Part shown: positions 22,970 to 34,405 of the stretch, piece after piece
How positions within the stretch are numbered: the first letter of the stretch is position 1
How the letters are laid out: every line of letters begins with the position of its first letter
Assembly: GCA_949152475.1 (NCBI GenBank)
Contig: OX424556.1
Location: 60,966,451-61,030,450, forward strand
Direction of reading: 5' to 3'
Length of the DNA stretch: 64,000 nt
Origin: Terebella lapidaria
Taxonomy: Eukaryota > Annelida > Polychaeta > Terebellida > Terebellidae
Made by a program: the position numbers and the translations under genes
Notes under the pieces: model-generated
Told to the model about the DNA's origin: nothing
Database searches by the model: none
Seen by the model: only the letters and a program-made list of their open reading frames with translations

Positions 22970-24303
22970 ATGGCGGACAGAATGAGGAATGCAGTCACTT
23001 CGGTGACAAATGTGATATTTCCCGGCCCCAAACCACCTGCCGACTCACAAGCACAATATCTCATGAAAGCGGGTAATTCTTACGGAGACTAAATGCCTTT
23101 GTGGACTAGTGTTTCACTACACGTAAAGTCTCTGAGCGATAATATGGTTTTGTAGCATTGTATACGATCTGACTGATGATACTAGTAATTGATCTCCAAC
23201 CACAGTCCCTTGTTACTTAAAATGTGCTGATGCCTACCATGAAAAAATCAGTTATGAAACTATGCAGGTGCGCTTATCCCTTATACCCAGCTTAACTTTT
23301 AGTAAGCGTATTCCAATCTAGCAAAGGCAGGGAACATTGAAGTATCGATCGAGAATAAAGTTCTATTTAATATTATACACCATATTGTTATTTTCATCTG
23401 GCATTATGTACCTTCTGAGCAAATGGATCTTTGTAGAATTTAACTAAAATTGATTTTTAGAGTTTTTCGTATATAAATGTTTATGCAAATGTACATGTAA
23501 TGTATTGCAATGTTTTGTTTCAGACATGAATTATGTATCCAACCTGCCTCTACAGATGTCTCTGTACTTCAACGTTTTTTACTACCCTCTTTGGCTCATT
23601 ACATGTATTGTGGGACTCGAGGCCAAGGTTTGTGAGAATCTTTGCTTTTCATATTTGAAAGGTTCTAGCTTGTTAGACTCCTAGCTATATTGTGAAATAA
23701 CAAGCTCAAGAGTTGCAGCTGTATAGGAATATTGTATCATTAAACATGTGATACTTTATCCTGATTGCAGTATGATTCGTTATCAACTTTGTATAAGATC
23801 ATCATTATTGCTATTCTGGTTGTTATGACGATCGTGGAAATCATCCGCCTCAATCTGGGATACATGGGAAATCTTACAGAAAAGGTGAGACAGAAATTCA
23901 AACATATTACATGTGAGATGTATCTGGAAAGTTAGAACTCAAAATTAAGTCATTATCTGAGATTATGATATTGACGATTGCACTCCATATTCTTGATCCC
24001 CATCTCGCCCAGGTTCCAGAGCTGGCGGGGTTCTGGCTGCTGACTCTCCTGCTACAAACTCCGCTCACCCTCTTCCTACTGCTCAATGAGGCTACCATCA
24101 TACTGCCGATAGAGCGGGCCGTCCACATCGTTCTCACGCTGTTTGTCGTCTTCGAGGTCATCATCGGGTTCGTGGCGATCCGCGCGATGGTTGATCACCA
24201 GGTGACAAAGTTCCACTTGCAGCAGTTCACCGACCTGGAGCAGATCTCTCAGGAGGAGTACGATCAGTTGTACGGCCGCGCCCGGCACGAACACCGGGCC
24301 TGA
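22970..24303 (+). CDS. TMEM17: Transmembrane protein 17 (ciliary transition zone), complete 4-exon gene
   Basis: Four-pass membrane protein of the MKS module at the ciliary transition zone in animals. Exons: 22970-23072, 23524-23627, 23771-23884, 24013-24303; sum 612 nt, 203 residues (human 198). Recognised by LPLQMSLYFNVFYYPLW in exon 2, IRLNLGYMGNL in exon 3 and EKVPELAGFWLL across the exon 3/4 join, then FHLQQF near the C terminus. Membrane segments are near residues 47-66, 75-96, 113-135 and 145-167. The start ATG at 22970 follows AAAGA; the downstream Met5 is less likely by length. All introns are GT-AG and frames are continuous. The last twelve codons and the stop are the first unit of a 52-bp tandem repeat. 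AATAAA signals are at about 24650 and 24699. Divergent from SLC49A4, convergent with the zinc-finger gene. Confidence 0.95.
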
Positions 24304-24420
24304 ACAACCCTCTGGACATTTGTACAGCCGCGCCCGGCACGAACACCGGGCCTGAAAAACCCTCTGGACATTTGTACAGCCGCACCCGACATGAACACCG
24401 GGCCTGAAAAACCTTGTGAA
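24269..24420 (+). repeat. 52-bp tandem repeat overlapping the TMEM17 stop codon
   Basis: Three units starting at 24269, 24321 and 24373 (TGTACGGCCG / TGTACAGCCG), each with CACGAACACCGGGCCTGA or one-base variants. The first unit is coding and supplies the natural stop (24301-24303). Units two and three lie in the 3' untranslated region and preserve the TGA in the same register. Confidence 0.95.
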
Positions 24421-25190
24421 CAGTTATGAATGCAAGTGAAAAGTGACAGAGCATGTTTTATTTTATTTATTACAGTAGTGATACATGTCGCTTCATGTAT
24501 TATGTGTATAGTTGTATTAAAATGTGACATGTACCTATAAAAACAGTATTGATCCTAATAGTGGTACGTGACCTAATAGTAGAGCGCCCCCCTATATTCC
24601 CCAAAGATGTTTGATTTTTGTAACCTTGTAACTCACTTCATACCTTTCCAATAAAATCTCAGATTATTCCAATCCACACATTTATGTTATTTGAATCATA
24701 ATAAAGGGGATTGAAGGATATAGGAATATTTTTAAGTGATTTTCCCTCAAGTTTGACCTCATTTTTGCACGCGCTGCTGCAGGAGGCACTGCTTTGGCTT
24801 GCCGTGCTACTATTGGGACCAATACGGTAGAGTTTAATTTACAATTTTCACATTAGAGATTTGTCATCATGAATGCTGTGAACACATATCATGTATATAG
24901 TGTAGTAGCGGCAGAGTAACGAGATGTAGATCTTATGAAAGTGCTTCCAATCTCAATGTTATTTATTCCCTAGCCATACAAATTTCCCCCAGTTAATATG
25001 GTTTGCTGATTATATTCAGGAGTTTGATTTCATTCATTGTTTTTCGTTATCATTTACATAGTTATGATCAAAATGGTTTGTTCTTGGTATTAAATAGTGC
25101 TATGCAGGAACCTACATGACATGTGCTTGTTGTAATGGTCTGCAGTTGCTCCTTTGTTCCAATACACGGATGTTGGATTCCAAGATAAAC
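24421..25190. other. 3' region of TMEM17 and intergenic sequence
   Basis: Includes possible polyadenylation signals AATAAA (about 24650 and 24699). Otherwise no feature is recognised. Near 25190-25235 the word AGACGTCAAGGCCTAAAGCT followed by GGAGGCATTTCGGTGTC resembles 8708-8750 in SLC49A4 intron 9, marking a dispersed repeat. Confidence 0.45.
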
Positions 25191-25699
25191 TAGACGTCAA
25201 GGCCTAAAGCTGCCTTGGAGGCATTTCGGTGTCAGGACTAATTCGTAATATTTAAATAATTCGTAATATTTAAATAAAGGTCAGAGAACGAAATGGATAA
25301 TATCTCGCTTTTTATCGACTTTACAGCTTAGCGATCAATTGTGGACATATAGAAAATGATATATTCTGAACATTGTCATGATCTTGAACTTCACCTTCGA
25401 CCTAATTTTCAAGGTCACAGGACAAAATGGCTAATAGCTTGCTTATTATCGACTTTACAGCTTAGGAATCAATTATGAACATTTTGGAAATGACATATGC
25501 TGAATATTGCTATGACCTTGAATTCGACCTTTGACCTCATTTTCAAGGTCACAGGACATAATGGCTAATATCGCTTATTATTGACTTTACAGCTTAAGGA
25601 TCAGTTGTGGACATACTAGAAATGACATATGCCGAATATTATCGTGTCCTTGAATTGACAAATGACCTTTTAATAAGGTCCTGGAACAAAATACTAATA

Positions 25700-26820
25700 T
25701 CTAAAATATATATTGTCCGGTAACCTTTCATCAGCCCTTGGGCTAATTTTTAGGTTACCGGACCTTTGGTCCGATAACCTATTGCCGTGGCGTTGCGTCC
25801 GTCGTCCATCAACATTCATATCTTTAAAGCTTATGATCGAATCTTCCTGAAATTTTGCACAAAAATGCTTAAAAATATTTCGAGAGGGAGGTATTTTTTA
25901 GTTTTTTGATTTTCGAATTATTTTCAAAATGGCGGCCATTTTTGATGAAAAACAGCTAATTTTGGACTTTGACGGTCGTTTTCTCAAAAACTGTCTGATC
26001 AGATTTGAGATTTTTGTTTCAAAAGATTCTGCTTATGAACCTCTGTGATGTGTATAAGTTTTGTTGCCCTTGAATCGCCGGTCTGCGTATGGCGGCCATT
26101 TTGAATTTTCGACGGGTCGACGAAAAAAAAAATTTCCGGCCCAAATCGCATTACTATCCATTTTGGGCCATTTCTAGACAAAAAATTTTTTTTCACCCTT
26201 TGAAAAAAATTTTGGACTTAGAAAATTTTCGGCCCTTTTTAGGTTACCGGACCTTTGGTCCGATAACCTATTGCCGTGGCGTTGCGTCCGTCGTCCGTCG
26301 TCCGTCCACATTTTTATCATTAAAGTTTACAGGCGAATATTTCTGAAATTTTGCACAAAAATACCTAAAAATATTTCCAGGAAAGGTTTTTTTTAGTTTT
26401 TAGGTTACCGGACCTTTGGTCCGATAACCTATTGCCGTGGCGTTGCGTCCGTCGTCCATCGTCGTCGTCCGTCGTCGTCCGTCTACATTTTTATCTTTAA
26501 AGTTTACGATCGAATCTTTCTGAAATTTTGCACAAAAATGCCTAAAAATATTTCGAGAGGGAGGTATTTTTGAGTTTTTTGATTTTCGCAATTATTTCAA
26601 AATGGCGGCCGTTTTCGTCGAAAAATGGCCAATTTTGGACTTTGGCTGTCGTTTTCTCAAAATCTGTTCAGTAACTTTTTTTCTTATTCATGCATAACAC
26701 TCCTCATATGTACCTCTGTGACATGTATAAATTTCGTTGCCCTTGAATCGCTCGAAGTGGGCCATTTTGGGCCCAAACTCGGCCCAAATGGGACTTTCCC
26801 ATGTTAAATTCTCCTATGCT
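25700..26820. mobile_element. Cluster of GGTTACCGGAC-family ends inserted in the satellite (B)
   Basis: TTGTCCGGTAACCTTTCATC with GCCCTTGGGCTAATTTT at about 25706-25752 is immediately followed by TTAGGTTACCGGACCTTTGG. The latter terminus, with TCCGATAACCTATTGCCGTG and GTTGCGTCCGTCGTCC, appears three times (about 25751, 26239, 26400). Interior landmarks AAAATGGCGGCCATTTT, TCTGATCAGATTTGAG and CGACGGGTCGACGAAAAAA are present. Three stacked truncated copies rather than one element. Confidence 0.7.
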
Positions 26821-28046
26821 TTATAATGGGACACATTAAGCCTAATATCTCACTTAATATTGAGATTAGAGACTAGGAATCAATTGTGGACATATAGGAA
26901 ATGATATATGCTGAATATTCTCGTGACCTTGAATTTGACCTTTGACCTCATTTTCAAGGTCACAGGACAAAATGGCTAATATCTCGCTTATTATCGACTT
27001 TACAGCTTAGAAATCAATTGTGAACATATAGGAAATGATATATGCTGAATATTCTCGTGACCTTGAATTTGACCTTTGACCTCATTTTCAAGGTCACAGG
27101 ACAATATGGCTAATATCTCGCTTATTATCGACTTTACAGCTTAGGAATCCATTGTGAACATATAGGAAATGATATGTGCTGAATATTCTCGTGACCTTGA
27201 ATTTGACCTTTGGCCTCATTTTCAAGGTCACAGGACAAAATGGCTAATATCTCGCTTATTATCGACTTTACAGCTTAGGGATCAATTGTGGACATATAGG
27301 AAATGATATATGCTGAATATTCTCGTGACCTTGAATTTGACCTTTGACCTCATTTCCAAGGTCACAGGACAAAATTACTAATATCTCGCTTATTATCGAC
27401 TTTACGGCTTAGGAATCAATTGTGAACATATAGGAAATGATATATGCTGAATATTCTCGTGACCTTGAATTTGACCTTGACCTCATTTTCAAGGTCACAG
27501 GACAAATTGGCCAATATCTTGCTTATTAGCGACTTTGCAGCTTAGGAATCAATTGTGAACATATAGGAAATGATATATGCTGAATATTCTAGTGACCTTG
27601 AATTTGACCCTTGAGCTAAATTTCAAGGTTAGTCATTTTATTTTCAAGGTCAGAATACAAAATGGCTTATATCTCGCTTATTATCAAATTTACTTCTTAG
27701 GGGTCCATAGTGAACATATAGGAAATGATGTATGCTGAATATTTTGGTGATCTAGAATTTGACCTTTGATCTCATTTTCAAGGTCAGAGAACAAAATGGC
27801 TAATATGTCGCTTATTATCATCTTTACATCTGCCCCTGATGACGCCAGTGTGTCTTTGGATAAACTATTTGGTCGGGCTTTGTTTCTATTGCAAAATGTT
27901 GTATTTTACGTTTCTTATTAGCAACATCAAAATTTGATTGTATTGGTGGTAATAGATTGATACTTACATTTATACCACTGAGTCGGTGTCACTGCTGGCG
28001 GACATTAAATCTGTCCTCGAGGATACCATCAACTCAGTAGCCTTCG

Positions 28047-29331
28047 GGCTTGTGATTGGGTACTTTTGTACTTGTCATGTATCTATTCCATGGGGTTAGA
28101 TTCGGAGTTCTAAATTATTTTCATAGGTTGTTGGGCAGTTGTATACTAATTCCATCTGGTGTACAGTAGAAACAACTACATTTAACACATTGTCTGCCCC
28201 TGAAGACGCCAGTGTGTCTTTGGATAAACTCGGTCTGGCTTTGTTTGTTTCTATTGCAAAATGTAGTATTTTACGTTTCTTATTGGCATCATCAAAATCT
28301 GATTGTATTGGTGGTAATAGATTGATACTTACATTTACAGCATAGGAATCAATTGCGAATATAGAGGAATGATATATACTGAATATTTTCATGACCTTGA
28401 ACTTGAACTTTGACCTCATTTTCAAGGTCACATCACAGAATGGCTAATGTCTCACTTATTATCGACTTTACAGCTTAGGAATTTATTGTGGACATACTAG
28501 AAGTGATATATTTGTTGAAAATTTCATGGCCTTGAATTTATCAGTGACTTTATTTTCAAGGTCACTGGACAAAAGGCTAAAATGTATATTGTCCGGTAAC
28601 CTTTCTTAGCCCTTGGGCTAATTTTTGTACAAACCTATCAAAATACACATCGTTACCCATACAATAGCAGTAGGCGTACATATTTCAATTGTGGCTTGTG
28701 ATTGGGTACTTTTGTACTTGTCATGTATCTATTCCATGGGGTTAGATTCGGAGTTCTAAATTATTTTCATAGGTTGTTGGGCAGTTGTATACTAATTCCA
28801 TCTGGTGTACAGTAGAAACAACTACATTTAACACATTGTCTGCCCCTGAAGACGCCAGTGTGTCTTTGGATAAACTCGGTCTGGCTTTGTTTGTTTCTAT
28901 TGCAAAATGTAGTATTTTACGTTTCTTATTGGCATCATCAAAATCTGATTGTATTGGTGGTAATAGATTGATACTTACATTTACAGCATAGGAATCAATT
29001 GCGAATATAGAGGAATGATATATACTGAATATTTTCATGACCTTGAACTTGAACTTTGACCTCATTTTCAAGGTCACATCACAGAATGGCTAATGTCTCA
29101 CTTATTATCGACTTTACAGCTTAGGAATTTATTGTGGACATACTAGAAGTGATATATTTGTTGAAAATTTCATGGCCTTGAATTTATCAGTGACTTTATT
29201 TTCAAGGTCACTGGACAAAAGGCTAAAATGTATATTGTCCGGTAACCTTTCTTAGCCCTTGGGCTAATTTTTGTACAAACCTATCAAAATACACATCGTT
29301 ACCCATACAATAGCAGTAGGCGTACATATTT
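28047..29331 (+). repeat. 639-bp apparently identical tandem duplication (period 646)
   Basis: 28047-28685 and 28693-29331 read identically by eye, with 7 bp between copies. Each contains the same satellite unit, a TTGTCCGGTAACC terminus and a short open frame of 68 codons (28139-28345, 28785-28991) plus a 111-codon minus frame. A diverged third relative of part of it lies at 27835-27975 (TGACGCCAGTGTGTCTTTGG). No protein family recognised. Confidence 0.95.
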
Positions 29332-31039
29332 GATTTTCGCATTGTTTTCAAAATGGCGGCCGTTTTCGTCGAAAAATGGCCAATTTTGGACTTTGATGGT
29401 CGTTTTCTCAAAATCTGTTCAGTAACTTTTTTTCTTATTGATGCATGACACTCCTCCTATGTACCCCTGTGACATGTATAAATTTCGTTGCCCTTGAATC
29501 GCTCGAAGTGGGCCATTTTGGGCCCAAACTCGGCCCTAATGGGACTTTCCCATGTTAAATTCTCCTATGCTTTATAATGGGACACATTAAGCCTAATATC
29601 TCACTTAAAATTGAAATTAGAGACTAAGAGTCAATTGTAGACATATAGGAAATGATATATGCTGAATATTCTCGTGACCTTGAATTTGACCTCTGACCTC
29701 GGTTTCAAGGTCAGAACGGCCGTTTTCGTCTAAAAATGGCCAATTTTGGACTTTGATGGTCGTTTTCTCAAAATCTGTTCAGTAACTTTTTTTTCTTATT
29801 GATGCATAACACTCCTCATAGGTACCCCTGTGACATGTTTAAATTTCGTTGCGCTTGAAACGCTCGAAGTTGGCCATTTTGGGCCCAAACTCGGCCCAAA
29901 TGGGACGGTCCCATGTTAAATTCTCCTATGCTTTATCATGTTTATAATGGGACACATTAAGCCTAATATCTCACTTAGTATTGCGATTAGAGACTAGGAA
30001 TCAATTGTGGACATATAGGAAATGATATATGCCGAATATTCTTGTGACCTTGAAATTGACCTCTGACCTCGGTTTCAAGGTCAGAGCACAAAATGGCTAA
30101 TATCTCGTTCATTATCGACTTTACAGCTTAGGAATCAATTGTGGACATATAGGAAATGATATATGCTGAATATTCTGATAACCTTGAATTTGACCTTTGA
30201 TCTCATTTTCAAGGTCACAGGACAAAATGGCTAATATCTTACTTATCGATTTTACAGCTTAGGGATCAATTGTGGACATATAGGAAATGATATATGCTGA
30301 ATATTCTCGTGACCTCGAATTTGACCTCCGACCTCAGTTTCAAGGTCAGAGCACAAAATGGCTAATATCTCGCTTATTATCGACTTTACAGCTTAGGAAT
30401 CAATTGTGGACATATAGGAAACGATATATGCCAAATATTCTGATGATGTTGATTTTGACCTTTGACCATTTTCAAGGTCACAGGACAAAATGGCCAATAT
30501 CGCACTTATTATCGATTTTACATCTAAGGGATCAATTGTGGACATATAGAAAATGATATATTCTGAACATTGTCATGACCTTGAACTTGACCTTTGACCT
30601 CATTTTCAATGTCACAGGACAAAATGGCTAATATCTCGCTTATTATCAATTTTACAGCTTAGGAATCTATTATGAACATATAGGAAATGATATATGCTGA
30701 ATATTGTCATGACCTTGAACTTCACCTTTGACCTAATTTTCAAGGTCACAGGACAAAATGGCTATTAGCTCGCTTATTATCGACTTCAGAGCTTAGGAAT
30801 CAATCATGAACGTATAGGAAATGATATAAGCTGAAATTTGCTATGACCTTGAATTCAACCTTTGACCTCATTTTCAAGGTCGCAGGACATGATGGCTAAT
30901 ATCTCGCTTATTATTGACTTTACAGCTTAAAAATCAGTTGTGGACATACTAGAAATGACATATGCCGAATATTATTGTGTCCTTGAATTGACCAATGACC
31001 TTATTTTCAAGGTCACGGGACAAACTACTAATATCTAAA

Positions 31040-34000
31040 ATTTGTATTGTCCAGTAACCTTTCTTAGCCCTTGGGCTAATTTTTCCTTCATAATGGGAGC
31101 TGCCAGGACTGTACTCCTAGAACGCCTGAAGATACAGCTTAGAAATTGGCACTTTCAAATGGAAAGTCATATATGGCGACTTGTGTGGTGACCTTGAATT
31201 TGACCTTGGATGACCTTGAAAGGTCAAAACAGCCATTTTTGGGTCGAAAAATGCCCAAATTTGCACCTTGTCTGTCTTATCTCGAAAACTGTCTGATCAG
31301 TTTTGAGATTTTTGTTTCAAAAGATTCCCCTTCTGTACCTTTATGATGTGTATAAGTTTTGTTGCCCTTGAATCGCCGATCTCCGTGTGGCGGCCATTTT
31401 GAATTTTTGACGAGTCGGCGAAAAAATTTTTTTTCGCCCCAAATCGCATTAATATCCTTTGAAAAAAAATTTTGGACTTCGAAATTTTTCGGCACTTTTT
31501 TCTTTCATAATCGGAGCTGTCAGGACTGTTCTCATAGAACACTTGAAGATACAGCTTAGAAATTGGTACTTTCAAATGGGAAGTCATATATGGCGATTTG
31601 TGTGGTGACCTTGAATTTGACCTACGATGACCTTGAAAGGTCGGAACAGCCATTTTGGGGTCAAAAAATGCCCAGATTTGCCTCTATAGATGAAATGCTT
31701 GCATATAGAACTCATGTTTGCATTATGAACATATAGCAAGACATATATGGCACAACTAATGATGACCTTGATCTTGACGTCAGATGACCTTGAGTGCCAA
31801 ATGTCTGACTCGTAATGTGTAAATTGACCTGAGCGGCCTAATCGATTCCACCCAGATATATCTTTGTATTATGAACATATAGAATATCAAATGCCGCACA
31901 CATACATGTAATGGGGACATCGAAGTTAACACGGATGACCTTGATTGGTAAATCTCAATGTCATTTGTTCACACTGCGAACCTTGATTGGTAAATCTCAA
32001 GGTCTGTTACCTGCCAATGCTGCCATGGCCAAACCAAAATTGTCCGGTAACCTGTCTTAGCCTTTGGGCTAATTTTTCTTATATGTCCACAATTGACTCC
32101 TAATCTCAATATTGAGTGAGATATCAGGAAAAATGTTTCCCATTATAAAGCATAGGAGAATTTAACATGGGAAAGTCCCATTTGGGACCCGTCGAAAAAA
32201 TCAAAATGGCTGCCACACGCAGACCGGCGATTCAAGGCCAATGAAACTTATACACGTCACAGGGGTATATGAGAGGAATCTTTTGAAATAAAAATCTCAA
32301 AAGTGGTTGGACAGTTTTTGAGAAAATGGCCGCCAAAGTCCAAAATTGGCCGTTTTTCGATGAAAACGGCCGCCATTTTGAAAAAAATGCGAAAATAAAA
32401 AATTAGCCCAAGGGCTAAGATGGGTTACCGGACAACTTCAATGTGAACTTCAATGTCATCATTAAGTGTGCAGCATATAACCTTGTATTCATGTATGTTC
32501 AAAATACAAATACAAGGTCTATCTACAAGTCTTTTGTCTATAAACGAAATTTACACATTTCTTGTTGGACGTGACACTGAGATATAGCACTCAATGTCAT
32601 CTGACGTCAAGTTCAACGTCACCCAAAAAAGCCACATATATATGTGGTATACATGTATATGACTTCCAATTCCAGCTATACCTACAAACATTTTTTGGCT
32701 GTAGAGGCCAATTTACACACTCAAGGGGCCTTTTAAGCAATTCAAAGCACTCCATCTTTATACACAATGTCAGGGACCCCAATTAGCATGTTTTATAACA
32801 AAAATCTCAAAACTGATCAGATAAATTTGAAGAAAAACGACCAAAAATTAAATTTGGGGCCTATTCAGCCTAAATTTCTAGCCTTTTGAGCAATTCAAGG
32901 CACTTTATACACTATATACATATTTATACACATCATGTCAAAAACCCCAATTACTATGTTTTGAAATAAAAATCTCAAAAGTGATCAGGCAGTTTTCGAT
33001 TAAAGACAAACAAGGTGCAAATTTGGGCATTTTTCGACTCAAAAATGGCTGTTTTGACATTTCAAGGTCATCCAAGGTCAAATTCAAGGTCACCACACAA
33101 GTCTTCATATATGACTTCCCATTTGAAAGTGCTAATTTCTAAGCTCTATCTTCAAGTATTCTATGAGTACAGTCTAGGCAGCTCCCATTATGAAGGAAAA
33201 AAGTGCCGAAAATTTTCAGTCCCAAATTTTTTTCAAAGGGTGAAAATTTTTTTTTTGCCTAGAAATGGCCCAAAATGGATAGTAACGCAATTTGGGGCAA
33301 AAAATTTTTTTTTCGTCGACCCGTCAAAAATTCAAAATGGCCGCCACACGGAGACCAGCGATTCAAGGGCAACAAAACTTATACACATCATAAAGGTACA
33401 TAGAGGGAATCTTCTGAAACGAAAATCTCAAAACTGATCAGACAGTTTTCGAGAAAAGACAGAAAAGCTGCAAATTTGGGCATTTTTCGACCCAAAAATG
33501 GCTATTTTGACCTTTCAAGGTCATCCAAGGTCAAATTCAAGGTCACCACACAAGTCGCCATATATGACTTCCCATTTGAAAGTGCCAATATCTAAGCTCT
33601 ATCTTTAAGCGTTCTATGAGTACAGTCCGGGCAGCTCCCATTATGAAGGAAAAAAGTGCCGAAAATTTTCTAAGTCCAAAATTTTTTTCAAAGGGTGAAA
33701 AATTTTTTTTTGCCTAGAAATGGCCCGAAATGGATAGTAACGCGATTTGGGGCAAAAAAAAATTTTTCGCCGACCCGTCAAAAATTCAAAATGGCCGCCA
33801 CACGGAGACCGGCGATTCAAGGGCAACAAAACTTATACACATCATAAAGGTACATAAGGGGAATCTTTTGAAACAAAAATCTCAAAACTGATCAGACAGT
33901 TTTTGAGAAAATGGCCGCCAAAGTCCAAAATTGGCCATTTTTCGTCAAAAATGGCCGCCATTTTGAGAAAAATGCGAAAATCAAAAAACTAAAAAAAAAC

Positions 34001-34318
34001 CCCCTCTTGAAATATTTTTAGGCATTTTTGTGCAAAATTTCAGAAAAATCCGCCTGTAAACTTTAAAGATACAGCTGTGGACGGACGACGGACGGACGAC
34101 GGACGCAACGTGACGGCAATAGGTTATCGGACCATAGGTCCGGTAACCTAAAAACTAAAAAATACCTCCCTCTCGAAATATTTTTAGGCATTTTTGTGCA
34201 AAATTTCAGAAAAATTCGATTGTAAACTTTAAAGATAAAATTGTTGACGGACGGACGCCGGACGCAACGCCATGGCAATAGGTTATCGGACCATAGGTCC
34301 GGTAACCTAAAAACCAAG
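31040..34318. mobile_element. Cluster of GGTTACCGGAC-family copies (C) adjoining the zinc-finger gene
   Basis: Termini seen at about 31047 (GTCCAGTAACC), 32040 (GTCCGGTAACC), 32425 (GGTTACCGGACAACTT), 34120-34150 and 34275-34310 (CAATAGGTTATCGGACCATA / GGTCCGGTAACCTAAAA). Interior landmarks recur in both orientations: GACCTTGAAAGGTC or its complement, NATGGCCCAAAATGG, GGCCGCCATTTTGA, GATCAGACAGTTTTNGAGA and the GGACGGACG tract. Several partial copies in head-to-head and tandem order. Frames of 118 and 140 codons (31297-31653 minus, 33015-33437 plus) are related to each other; see findings. Confidence 0.75.
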
Positions 34319-34405
34319 TGAAAACCTAGATTGGTAAAGATTACTTTATACCCATTTCAAATGTAATAACATAATGTACATCTTTGCATTTTATTCAGCA
34401 ACATG

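Larger units (their letters stand above)
25250..31035 (+). repeat. ~130-150-bp satellite rich in TCAAGGTCA / TGACCTTTGACCT motifs (several blocks)
   Basis: Blocks at about 25250-25690, 26820-27830, 28340-28570, 28985-29215, 29590-29720 and 29950-31035. The unit carries, in order, ATGGCTAATATCTCGCTTAT, CGACTTTACAGCTTAGGAAT, CAATTGTGGACATATAGGAA, ATGATATATGCTGAATATTC, then TGACCTTGAATTTGACC, TTTGACCTCA and TTTTCAAGGTCACAGGACAA. Units diverge by point changes, several to tens of percent by eye. No coding gene; open frames here are short. Confidence 0.95.

Noticed and set aside
28096..29077. Identical 111-codon minus frames in the 639-bp duplication
   Set aside because: Contains satellite-derived sequence and no recognisable domain; identity reflects the recent duplication rather than selection.
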